Source of the DNA: JAJZMA01 sp021850405
Lineage (GTDB): Bacteria; Chloroflexota; Dormibacteria; Aeolococcales; Aeolococcaceae
Direction of reading: 5' to 3'
Length of the DNA: 17,873 bases
NCBI GenBank assembly: GCA_027365835.1
Contig: DAHXLU010000108.1
Location: forward strand, 1-17,873
The position numbers and the translations under genes are program-made. Positions within the stretch are counted from its first letter, which is position 1; each line of letters opens with the position of its first letter. The notes beneath the pieces were generated by a model. That model was not told where the DNA came from. It made no database searches and saw nothing but the letters and a program-made list of their open reading frames with translations. Of this stretch, positions 1 through 6,796 are shown in pieces.

Positions 1-185
1 CACCCCCTTCTCACCAGGCGGATGCCCTCGGTATGCGGTGTGATCCTATGGCAACGGATGCAATACAGATGCTTGACGTGCCCTCTCGGGGGGCGGCGAT
101 CAACTGGGCGGTAGACGACAAACAGCCCACCACAGCACCGACAGTAGAGCGGACTTGGCACATGGGCTTTGCGCCTGCCTGCCAT
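1..185 (-). CDS. Small zinc-ribbon-like protein, 3' end outside window
   Basis: This frame starts with ATG at 185-183 and stays open for 61 codons to the left edge, so the C-terminus is missing. An AGAGGGGG ribosome binding site sits 5 nt before the ATG, and a GTG directly before it is an alternative start. The protein is basic and has two cysteine pairs: YCRCCGG near residues 14-20 (C15 and C18) and YCIRC near residues 41-45 (C42 and C45). A C-x2-C / x23 / C-x2-C arrangement is typical of zinc ribbons. It follows the patatin-like gene by 56 bp in the same direction. The family is not recognised. It could bind DNA or RNA, or be a structural zinc mini-protein. Confidence 0.6.
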   Translation of the reverse strand, partial: MAGRRKAHVPSPLYCRCCGGLFVVYRPVDRRPPRGHVKHLYCIRCHRITPHTEGIRLVRRG

Positions 186-241
186 CACGGCCCCCTCTGC
201 CAGCATACACTGCACAGGCCGGGCCTTTCCACACACCACGC

Positions 242-1084
242 TCAGTTGGACGCCAGCGCCCGTATAGCATCAATGTGCTGTGCAGCCGCCGCCGCACCGG
301 CCTGATAATCCGACCCCCAATGCGTGAATGCGAGCACGGCCCCACTGGTGGCAACCTCCACCCGCAGGTCCGGTGGGTTGGGGTTGGCCGCGCGGTCGGT
401 ATGGGAAAGGCCCTCTGTCACCACGATACGCAGTAGGTCAGCGGTGCTTAACCCAGACGGGATGGTAGGTGTCCCCCCACCGATACGGACCAAGACGACT
501 TTATCGGCACCGAGGTCACGGGCCGCCTGCACCGGGCTGTCATCGAACAGTCCCCCGTCGCAAAGCAAATGGCCGTTGTGATCCCGGATACCGGAGAACA
601 GACCCGGTATGGCAGCGGTGGCGGTCAGTAGGCCAAGTGAGTCATACGCGGCCGCAGAGGGCATACCGCGGTGCGCCACCATCGCGCAACCGGTCGTCAG
701 GTCACTGATGACCACACCGCAACCGGGTACCCAACCAGCGGGAGTGCACACCGGCCACATTCGGAAACCCAGCGCACTCCATACACGCCGCACCACAGGT
801 GCCAGATCAAGAAGCCCCGGTGTCCCGGACGGGTGACAGAACCCCAGCAGACGCAGTGCCTCTTGCGGTACCAGCTCCCACGTGGAGGCGGCCACCGCGC
901 GCCAGGCCGAAACCATCTGCTGTACTGTAGCGCCCTGTGCCCACAACCCCGCCACCAATCCACCAGCCGACGCCCCCACGATAACGTCCGGGGTTAGCCC
1001 GCCATCCTCCAGTGCAGACAGAACCCCCAGATGCCCGGCTATTCCAGGGGCCCCACCACCACTACAAGCCAGTCCCCACTTCAC
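242..1084 (-). CDS. Patatin-like phospholipase / lipid acyl hydrolase
   Basis: This 280-residue protein has the full patatin signature. The oxyanion-hole glycine loop SGGGAPG lies at about residues 8-14. The nucleophile elbow GASAGG is at 37-42 (Ser39), and the dyad aspartate lies in DGG at 176-178. A segment SDLTTG near 127-132 also fits bacterial patatins. The family hydrolyses ester bonds of membrane phospholipids with a Ser-Asp dyad. The start is GTG, with GGGGAG 10 nt upstream. No signal peptide or membrane segment is obvious, so the protein is probably cytoplasmic. It is preceded by a 96-bp gap holding a GC hairpin and so may be transcribed separately from the small genes before it. In this setting it could help lysis, remodel host membranes or act as an abortive-infection-type toxin; the sequence does not decide between these. 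Confidence 0.88.
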   Translation of the reverse strand: MKWGLACSGGGAPGIAGHLGVLSALEDGGLTPDVIVGASAGGLVAGLWAQGATVQQMVSAWRAVAASTWELVPQEALRLLGFCHPSGTPGLLDLAPVVRRVWSALGFRMWPVCTPAGWVPGCGVVISDLTTGCAMVAHRGMPSAAAYDSLGLLTATAAIPGLFSGIRDHNGHLLCDGGLFDDSPVQAARDLGADKVVLVRIGGGTPTIPSGLSTADLLRIVVTEGLSHTDRAANPNPPDLRVEVATSGAVLAFTHWGSDYQAGAAAAAQHIDAIRALASN

Positions 1085-1130
1085 TGTTTCTTATCTCCCC
1101 TCTTCTTCCATATGCAGATAAGGGTTATGG

Positions 1131-1164
1131 CCCCACCGACGGGCTATTATCCCCGCCGGTGGGG
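1131..1164 (-). terminator. GC-rich hairpin between small-gene run and patatin gene
   Basis: The arms CCCCACCGACGGG (1131-1143) and CCCGCCGGTGGGG (1152-1164) pair over 13 positions with one mismatch around an 8-nt loop. It lies just after the stop of the minus-strand gene at 1181 and before the patatin start. No T-run follows on the minus strand, so it is not a canonical intrinsic terminator. It could be a weak terminator or an RNA stability or processing element. Confidence 0.5.
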
Positions 1165-1180
1165 ACCACAGCCCACCTGA

Positions 1181-1471
1181 CTAGGACTTCTCGCCGATCT
1201 CCGGCGCGTCGGCCACTGCATCGGGCAGGTGAACCCCCCACTCGGCCGTGACCTCCACACTATCGGACGACAGGCTATAGGGCCGCGTTCCAAGGAATGG
1301 ACGACTCTCGGTGCGGACCGCCCACCCGTCAGACTGGCTCGCCGTGGCCCCGGCCTTCTCGCACGCCTCGCGCACGGCGTCGTTGATGGCCTTGAGAATA
1401 TGCTCCGCGAGGTCCTTATGCGGCAGGCGGTCCACGTCTCCCTGATACCGGAGATGGATTGACATGCTCAT
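1181..1471 (-). CDS. Hypothetical protein, 96 aa
   Basis: The family is not recognised. The ATG at 1471-1469 overlaps the TGA of the preceding gene as ATGA, implying translational coupling, with an AAGGTGAG-like site upstream. A second Met two codons later is an alternative start. The protein is soluble, with a predicted amphipathic helix over residues 18-40 (KDLAEHILKAINDAVREAC) followed by a segment rich in Ser, Thr and Glu that may form beta strands. It is the last member of a run of small overlapping genes from 3132 to 1181. No catalytic motif is visible. Confidence 0.7.
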   Translation of the reverse strand: MSMSIHLRYQGDVDRLPHKDLAEHILKAINDAVREACEKAGATASQSDGWAVRTESRPFLGTRPYSLSSDSVEVTAEWGVHLPDAVADAPEIGEKS

Positions 1472-1917
1472 GCTCTCTCACCTTCCCCACGGGACTCATG
1501 CGCCGTTTGCGCTGTTGGATTCGTCGCGGTTTCCACAGGGGCAGGAGAGTGCTGGCTCCGGGGGCTCAGCCCGCCCGCTGTGAAGCCGCCCTGACAGACC
1601 GCTGTGGAGCCGATGGGGAATAGGTCCTCCTGGATCATCTTGGACTTGGGGGCATCGGCGGCCGGGAAGGGCCAGGTCGATGTGGAGCCGCTGATGCTGA
1701 TGGGCGGCATCCCCTGGACCGTCACGGGCTTGGGGGCCTCAGGGGCCGCCGGGGCCGTATGGTGGATTGTGGCTTCGATGCGCAAATCCAGGCTGTGGAT
1801 ATCCCTGGCGACGGCATCCCGGATTCTCGTCAGCGCGTGGTCGATAGCCGCCAGCGCCTCGCGCATGGCGGCCTCGCCCTCAGCCTCGATGTGGTGCCGG
1901 AACTCGACCTTCTTCAA
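1468..1917 (-). CDS. Hypothetical protein with helical N-terminus, 149 aa
   Basis: The family is not recognised. The ATG at 1917-1915 overlaps the upstream TGA as ATGA, and its own TGA overlaps the next ATG in the same way, so it sits inside a coupled chain. Residues 1-50 are strongly helical and charged (KKVEFRHHIEAEGEAAMREA onward) and could form a coiled coil or a dimerising helix pair. Residues 53-149 are rich in Pro, Ala, Ser and Thr and look largely disordered. No membrane segment or enzyme motif is seen. Confidence 0.68.
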   Translation of the reverse strand: MKKVEFRHHIEAEGEAAMREALAAIDHALTRIRDAVARDIHSLDLRIEATIHHTAPAAPEAPKPVTVQGMPPISISGSTSTWPFPAADAPKSKMIQEDLFPIGSTAVCQGGFTAGGLSPRSQHSPAPVETATNPTAQTAHESRGEGERA

Positions 1918-2162
1918 CGTCTCATCCCCCTCTGCCGCGCAATCACACTCGCCATCCGTTGCGCTGCTTCTGTCAGTCCACTCCGGTCCTGCCGCGCACC
2001 CCGGTGCGACACCCGCCGCATCTGCTCCACCACAACCGTACCCGCCTCAGCCACGGTCACCTCGGATACGTTGGTACCGTTGTCCTCGTCCAGAGTGGCG
2101 TGGGCGCACTGCTCCCCAGTGGCACCCCGGTGGCCCAGGGGCGTATTGCACCGCCTAGACAG
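1914..2162 (-). CDS. Hypothetical small protein, probable non-ATG start
   Basis: The frame ending at the TGA 1916-1914 has no ATG, GTG or TTG start near the end of the upstream gene. Its longer reading would overlap that gene by 77 bp. A CTG at 2162-2160 lies 7 nt after AGAGGGGG and overlaps the upstream TAG region, giving an 82-residue product. This start is an inference; the alternative is the longer reading from 2231. The product has two Cys (RRCNTP and GEQCAH), an acidic stretch TLDEDNGTNVSEV and a basic C-terminus rich in Arg. The family is unknown. The stop overlaps the next start as ATGA, which supports the frame being real. Confidence 0.5.
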   Translation of the reverse strand: MSRRCNTPLGHRGATGEQCAHATLDEDNGTNVSEVTVAEAGTVVVEQMRRVSHRGARQDRSGLTEAAQRMASVIARQRGMRR

Positions 2163-2376
2163 TGTGGTTCCCCCTCTCAGAATCAGTACCCTGCAGAGCT
2201 CTGATCGACAAGCCGATAAACAAAATGGCATTCACAGCCGCCAGGATCGTCAGCACAGCCAGTTCGTCGTTACTTTGTTGGGCCACCCACACACGAACAT
2301 TACGGCCCAGACCGTCCAGGTACCTCCGCACAGTCCATCCCCCTTCCCAAACCTCACGTACATTCTCACCCACCAC
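2155..2376 (-). CDS. Small single-pass membrane protein, 73 aa
   Basis: The frame starts with GTG at 2376 (a second GTG follows directly), inside the last codons of the Spo0A-like gene, with a GAGGA site 7-10 nt upstream. Residues about 39-60 (AVLTILAAVNAILFIGLSIR) form a hydrophobic transmembrane helix. The N-terminal 35 residues are charged and contain several Trp and Arg; the C-terminal tail is short and polar. The family is not recognised. The 11-bp overlap with the regulator gene suggests coordinated expression, so it may be a membrane partner of that protein, although a phage accessory or lysis role is equally possible. Confidence 0.66.
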   Translation of the reverse strand: MVGENVREVWEGGWTVRRYLDGLGRNVRVWVAQQSNDELAVLTILAAVNAILFIGLSIRALQGTDSERGNHTV

Positions 2377-2938
2377 GCAGTTCCTCGCACAACAGCCACA
2401 GTATCCGATAGAGCATCTTACTGTTGGATGGCCTCCCCTCCCTCATCACATCCTCACCGAGAACGCCCGCGCACCTGTCGTGGAATCTGTCCCATAACAC
2501 CCCCACCGCATGCCGTATCGCGCGTTCGACCCGAGGTGCGGTTGTGCCGAACCGCTTGGCGACGACCGGGTAGACGACCTTGGTGACAGGTAGCTCCGCC
2601 GGCCACTCCTCGGCCAACACCACCACCGCTTCGGTGATATAACGGTACCCCCTGAACTGAGGGGGCACACCCAGTCTGTCCACAAGTCGTTGTACAATCC
2701 GCTCGGTGACAGCCCGCCGCGGCAGGCGCCCCTGGTCCTGACACGTCTGGGAGGTGGTGACCCCCAAAGAGGTGGGGTCCTGAGCAGCCCGCTGTGAATG
2801 CATGGACTCGCCTCCTTGTAAATCCGGTTGCGACTGGACCAGCAGCACCAACACCCGCGCATCCGGGTATCGGTGCAGCAGCAAATCCAGGTCCCCCAGC
2901 CTACCCGCCTGAACTTCCTCGATGCCCATCTTTAACAC
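2366..2938 (-). CDS. Spo0A C-terminal (DNA-binding) domain protein lacking a receiver domain
   Basis: Residues about 75-185 of this 190-residue protein match the DNA-binding domain of Spo0A closely. The matches are LGVPPQFRGYRYITEAV, then VTKVVYPVVAKRF, then the recognition segment TTAPRVERAIRHAV, then GRPSNSKMLYRI. In Firmicutes, Spo0A binds 0A boxes and decides entry into sporulation. Here the usual N-terminal response-regulator receiver is absent. It is replaced by about 70 residues with a short hydrophobic patch (ARVLVLLVQ) and a polar linker, so phosphorelay control is not expected. The start chosen is GTG at 2938, overlapping the upstream TAG as TAGTG with GGGAGG just upstream; ATG at 2929 is an alternative. 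It sits between two small membrane-protein genes. It may act on host sporulation genes or on the element's own promoters. Confidence 0.85.
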   Translation of the reverse strand: MLKMGIEEVQAGRLGDLDLLLHRYPDARVLVLLVQSQPDLQGGESMHSQRAAQDPTSLGVTTSQTCQDQGRLPRRAVTERIVQRLVDRLGVPPQFRGYRYITEAVVVLAEEWPAELPVTKVVYPVVAKRFGTTAPRVERAIRHAVGVLWDRFHDRCAGVLGEDVMREGRPSNSKMLYRILWLLCEELRGG

Positions 2939-3132
2939 TAATCCTCCCAACCGGACCTCCAACGGTTCGCGGCCATGTCCACGTAACACCACACGCTATC
3001 GACGAAGGATGCCCCCACTGCCATCACCATGCCGATACCGGTGGCCTGCACGATCCCGTGCCCATAGATAATGGCGAGGACACCGAACAGCAGCACCAAT
3101 ATGCGTACAGTCGGCCACAGCTCACGACCCAT
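2938..3132 (-). CDS. Small membrane protein with two hydrophobic segments, 64 aa
   Basis: The ATG at 3132-3130 has GGGGAGG 6 nt upstream. There are two hydrophobic stretches: about residues 9-25 (VRILVLLFGVLAIIYG) and 30-50 (ATGIGMVMAVGASFVDSVW). The C-terminal tail is polar and charged (NRWRSGWED). The size and topology would allow a holin-like role, but no family is recognised and no endolysin is adjacent. It follows the polymerase gene by 42 bp, and its TAG overlaps the start of the Spo0A-like gene, so the two are likely co-translated. Confidence 0.68.
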   Translation of the reverse strand: MGRELWPTVRILVLLFGVLAIIYGHGIVQATGIGMVMAVGASFVDSVWCYVDMAANRWRSGWED

Positions 3133-3174
3133 ACGGCACCTCCCCTGTTATCCCACCCCACCCGTTGCGCGTGT

Positions 3175-5700
3175 TCAAATCTCCATCATCTCTCCCCACC
3201 GGGTACCCACCCCGACCTCCATTCGGAAAGGGGTCTCCATACCGAACACCACACGCGGTACCTCCGCGGCCGTGCTCCGCACCACCTCCACCAATCCAGC
3301 CACCAGTTCGGGGGTTGACTCCCAAACGATAGAGTCATGCACCGTGTTGATGAACATCAACGACCCATCCTCGCGCTCGGCGCGGAAGGCGCCGTGCAAT
3401 CTGACCAGGACCTCCTGCAGAATCTCACTGGCGGTTCCCTGGATAATTGAGTCTATGGCCTGCCGGCGAATGGCTGCCTCCTGCGCCTTGTCCTGCGGAG
3501 GAGAGAAGTGCCTCCGCCGCCCGACTCCGTATTCCACGTAGCCGCGTGTGAGGGCCTTCGCCTCCTGCTCCTCCTTCCATGTCGGAACGCGGGGGAACCG
3601 CGCGTAGTATCGGGCGGTCAGCTCATGGGCCTCGGGGATACTGCACCCAAGTTCCCGCGCCAGCGACGGCTCTCCCATGCCATACAGAAGGGCGAAGTTG
3701 AGCCTCTTGCCCGCGGTGCGCACTTTCTTGTCCACAGCCTCCACCGGCACCCCGAACAACAATGAGGCCACAGCCACATGTGTGTCCGCCCCGCTGGCCA
3801 GCAGCTCATCCAGTTGTGGGTCATGCACGAAATGAGCCAGCGTCCGCATCTCGACCTGGCTCATATCGCCATCCACCAGCACCCGGCCCTCCGGAGCAAC
3901 AAACACGTTCTTCAGGTACCCGGCGATATTCTGCATGTTCACCAGGCCGTCCCCGCCGCTGGATAGTCGCCCTGTGCGGGTCCCGGTCTGGTTCAGCCGC
4001 GTGTGGATACGACTGCTGGCGTCGGCGAGGGTGGGGAGTTTGCGCACGTAGGTAGACAGGAGCTTGGTGCCCCGACGTAAATCCAACAGTGCGGCGCACA
4101 GCTCGGACTTCCACCCCAGGCCCATATTCTTTACTGCGGTCAGGGATGCGGCACCCGTAGAGACCTTGCCATGCTTATCCGGGTGCAGCACACGCATGTC
4201 CGTGAGCAATTTCGCCAGGGCCGTGGAGGAGTTGGGATTCACACCTTCCGGTACGGTCACGCCCTCCTCCGCGCCCCCCTGACGGAGATAGGAGAAGAAC
4301 CGATCCGTGTCCTCCACGCGCCGCCGCTCCAACTTCCGCTCCTCATCGGCCAGCGCCGCGGTGTCTATCATCACGCCGTGGTACTCCATATCCATGAGTG
4401 GGGCCACACCACGAACCATCAGTTCGTAGGCTGGACGGGTCCCCTCATGATCAAGGGCCTCCCGCATAACACCCCAGAGCCTGTGGGTATAGTAGGCATC
4501 CAGGGCGTTGTAGCGGAGCAGGGTATCCCTATCTACATTCAGCAGGCTGGACTTGCCCACCGAGCCGTGCAGGGCCTCCGCCTTGTACCCGTATACATGC
4601 AGATACTGACCGACCAGGTACTCCAGGCCGTGCTCCCCAAGCTCGTTGATGGCATGGGCCATCAGAAACGTGTCTTCGGCCACCTGGGCATGGATGCCGT
4701 GATGCCGTAGATGCAGGGCGTCGAACTTGCCGTTCTGCCAGAGGACTGGGCGGTTATGGAGCGCGCGCCCCAGGTCCGACTCCCAACCGGAGATGGGGGC
4801 GAGGTGGCAGACCCACGCACGCTCCCCATCAGAGAGGGCAACCGAGAGGATATTGGCCGGGGGGAGCAGGGCATCGGTCTCGATGTCGCAGGCCAGCAGC
4901 CCGTTCGGGAGCACGTTTACCAATTCGGACGGAGAGCAGTGGTGTATTGGAGGATCTGGGGGCAACAGTACCCTCCCCGTCAACAACTCCTTCGCCCGCC
5001 CCAGGTCCGCGCGCACGAGCGGTTCCAGGACCGGGTTGCGGAGAACGGCGGCTGGATGGTAGGTGCCGACGACACGTCGCCCCTCCGCCGGACCGGTCCC
5101 CTCCGCCGGCATGCCATGGCGTGATGTCAACCTCCCCGCGCCGACCGCGGCGGCCGAGAAGCGCCCCAGGGCCAGTACCAGTTTCGGGTTAGCACGTTCC
5201 ACGTCACGGCGCAGGCGCCCTGAGCAAAGACGCACAGCCCTGGCATCCGGATCAGCGTTGCCCTGGGGGCGGCAACTCACCACGTTGGTGTATCCAACGC
5301 GCCCCTGATCCAGACCAACCGACCGGATCATGGAGCGCAGGAGCTGCCCCGATTTACCGCAGAAGGGAATCTGTTTGTTCACCTCGGTCTCGCCAGGGGC
5401 CTCACCCACCATCAGTACGTCGCAACCTCCCTCGGGCAGGGACGCCGGCACCGGTGGGGCGCCATACAATGGGCAGTCTCCACACTCGGCCCCCTCCAGC
5501 CACGGGAGTTTTGGACCACGGGACATGACCGCGATCCTACCCTGCGCCGTCAGCAGCCAGACGGGGCCATCGCTGAAGACGATGCCGGCCCGCTCCATGG
5601 CGCGGAGCGTGGTCCGTACACTCTTCAGACCCGTCTCCGCGGCGATGGTCTCGGCCGTACCAGGGAGGGCACGCAGAACAGCTTCCTGCCGCGATGTCAA
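3175..5700 (-). CDS. Fusion: winged helix + family 4-type uracil-DNA glycosylase + family A DNA polymerase
   Basis: Residue numbers are from the longer GTG reading at 5709; subtract 3 for the TTG start used here. TTG at 5700 is preferred because GGGGGAGG lies 8 nt before it but touches the GTG. Residues 1-65 resemble a winged helix. Residues 66-245 are a uracil-DNA glycosylase: GEAPGETE (102-109), PFCGKSGQLL, YTNVVSCRPQGN, HPAAVL (His218), with Cys76, 79, 146 and 162 positioned to hold a 4Fe-4S cluster. Residues 265-420 are a 3'-5' exonuclease: DIE (275-277), NGKFD (326-330), YNALD (400-404). Residues 430-844 are the polymerase: motif A DMSQVEMR (615-622), motif B RTAGKRLNFALLYG (664-677) and motif C VHDS (790-793), where Ser replaces the usual Glu. 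No 5'-nuclease domain is present. It is probably the element's replicase, able to sense or remove uracil as it copies. Confidence 0.92.
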   Translation of the reverse strand: MTSRQEAVLRALPGTAETIAAETGLKSVRTTLRAMERAGIVFSDGPVWLLTAQGRIAVMSRGPKLPWLEGAECGDCPLYGAPPVPASLPEGGCDVLMVGEAPGETEVNKQIPFCGKSGQLLRSMIRSVGLDQGRVGYTNVVSCRPQGNADPDARAVRLCSGRLRRDVERANPKLVLALGRFSAAAVGAGRLTSRHGMPAEGTGPAEGRRVVGTYHPAAVLRNPVLEPLVRADLGRAKELLTGRVLLPPDPPIHHCSPSELVNVLPNGLLACDIETDALLPPANILSVALSDGERAWVCHLAPISGWESDLGRALHNRPVLWQNGKFDALHLRHHGIHAQVAEDTFLMAHAINELGEHGLEYLVGQYLHVYGYKAEALHGSVGKSSLLNVDRDTLLRYNALDAYYTHRLWGVMREALDHEGTRPAYELMVRGVAPLMDMEYHGVMIDTAALADEERKLERRRVEDTDRFFSYLRQGGAEEGVTVPEGVNPNSSTALAKLLTDMRVLHPDKHGKVSTGAASLTAVKNMGLGWKSELCAALLDLRRGTKLLSTYVRKLPTLADASSRIHTRLNQTGTRTGRLSSGGDGLVNMQNIAGYLKNVFVAPEGRVLVDGDMSQVEMRTLAHFVHDPQLDELLASGADTHVAVASLLFGVPVEAVDKKVRTAGKRLNFALLYGMGEPSLARELGCSIPEAHELTARYYARFPRVPTWKEEQEAKALTRGYVEYGVGRRRHFSPPQDKAQEAAIRRQAIDSIIQGTASEILQEVLVRLHGAFRAEREDGSLMFINTVHDSIVWESTPELVAGLVEVVRSTAAEVPRVVFGMETPFRMEVGVGTRWGEMMEI

Positions 5701-5715
5701 CCGGCGCACCTCCCC

Positions 5716-5879
5716 CTACGCAGTGGCGCACTGGGCAACCCAGTCCCCGGAGTACGTCCGCTTGACAGGCCCGTCCTCGCGCAGACGACACAGGCAGCAC
5801 AACGAGAACCCACAACTCCTCAGTCCCCCTCCGGTGTGCTGTACTTGCGTTTCCAGTGTGTGTAATAAAGAGTCCTCAA
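5716..5879 (-). CDS. Small cysteine-rich protein split by a frameshift at a G5 tract
   Basis: The space between methyltransferase and polymerase is filled by two short frames that look like one protein. The first starts with TTG at 5879, overlapping the methyltransferase TGA as TTGA, 7 nt after AAGGAGGAG. It reads LRTLYYTHWKRKYSTPEGD and stops at 5820. A one-base backward shift at the five G (minus strand, 5825-5829) joins it to a frame with LCCLCRLREDG and KRTYSGDWVAQC that stops at TAG 5718-5716, directly before the polymerase ribosome binding site. The joined product would be 54 residues with five Cys. Either a base is missing from the G tract (error or mutation) or ribosomes slip there. 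The family is unknown. Confidence 0.45.
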
Positions 5880-6796
5880 TTTAGTTCTCCTCCTTCCGCT
5901 GAGACACGGGCCTGGGACATGGCGCAGTAATCAGGATTCAGGTCGTAACCCACCGCCCGTCTGCCGCTGGCCACCGCAACCGCCAGCGTGGTTCCCGAGC
6001 CGCAGAAGGGGTCCAGCACCACACCACCCGGTGGGCAGCCGATGGTTACGCAGCGCCGGGCCAGCTCATCCGGGAATACGGCGACGTGGGCCCCATGGCT
6101 GCGCGCGGAGGCCATTTCCCACACGTCGCGCAGGTTGCGCGTGGCGTGGTTCTCCTGATCGATATACTTCTCGTTGCGGTGGCGCGCCGCCGCGTGTTTG
6201 GGACCTATCCCGGGCCAGTGCGCGCTCTTGGCCGGTTCACTCCCCGCGGCGCGGTCGTAGTAGTAACGTGTGGACCGACTGAACAGGAAGATGGTTTCAT
6301 GGGAACGGGTGGGGCGGTCTACAACACTCTCTGGCATCGGATTGGTTTTGGCCCAACAGATATCTGAGCGCAGGTACCACCCCTGCCCACGTAGAGAGAA
6401 TGCGACCGCCCATGGAATACCAATAAGATCCTTCTGCTTCAGGTCCGGGGCCATCAACCCATAGCCAGATGGAAAGGGTGGCTCCTGTAATCGAACGCGG
6501 TCGCCCGCGTACCTGGATGAGGTACCACGGTTGCCATTCCAGGCGTTGTGGCAGTCGCCGAGTACTAGCCACAGTGTGCCCCTCTTATCCAGGACCCGCC
6601 GCACCTCGGCGAATATCTCGGTCAGGCGGGCCACGTACTGCTCCGGTGTGCGCTCCAATCCCACCTGCCCCTCCACATGGTAGTCTCTAGTTCCGTAGTA
6701 CGGAGGTGAGGTAACGCAGCACTGCACACTCTCGTCCGGCTCCTTTCGCAATAGGTCCAACGCGTCCCCGCAGTGCACACGCACGTCCGCGCTCAT
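5876..6796 (-). CDS. DNA N4-cytosine / N6-adenine methyltransferase, beta group
   Basis: The 306-residue frame starts with ATG at 6796-6794, overlapping the TGA of the ERCC4 nuclease gene as ATGA. The catalytic motif TSPPYYGTRDY comes first (about 29-39; SPPY 30-33). The AdoMet-binding motif LDPFCGSGTT follows near the C-terminus (261-270), with a nearby GYDLNPDY. This order places it in the beta class of amino-methyltransferases. SPPY is more usual for N4-cytosine enzymes but does not prove the base. No restriction endonuclease is adjacent, so it is an orphan enzyme. It may protect the element from host restriction or mark DNA for replication control. The target sequence cannot be read from the protein. 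Confidence 0.9.
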   Translation of the reverse strand: MSADVRVHCGDALDLLRKEPDESVQCCVTSPPYYGTRDYHVEGQVGLERTPEQYVARLTEIFAEVRRVLDKRGTLWLVLGDCHNAWNGNRGTSSRYAGDRVRLQEPPFPSGYGLMAPDLKQKDLIGIPWAVAFSLRGQGWYLRSDICWAKTNPMPESVVDRPTRSHETIFLFSRSTRYYYDRAAGSEPAKSAHWPGIGPKHAAARHRNEKYIDQENHATRNLRDVWEMASARSHGAHVAVFPDELARRCVTIGCPPGGVVLDPFCGSGTTLAVAVASGRRAVGYDLNPDYCAMSQARVSAEGGELN

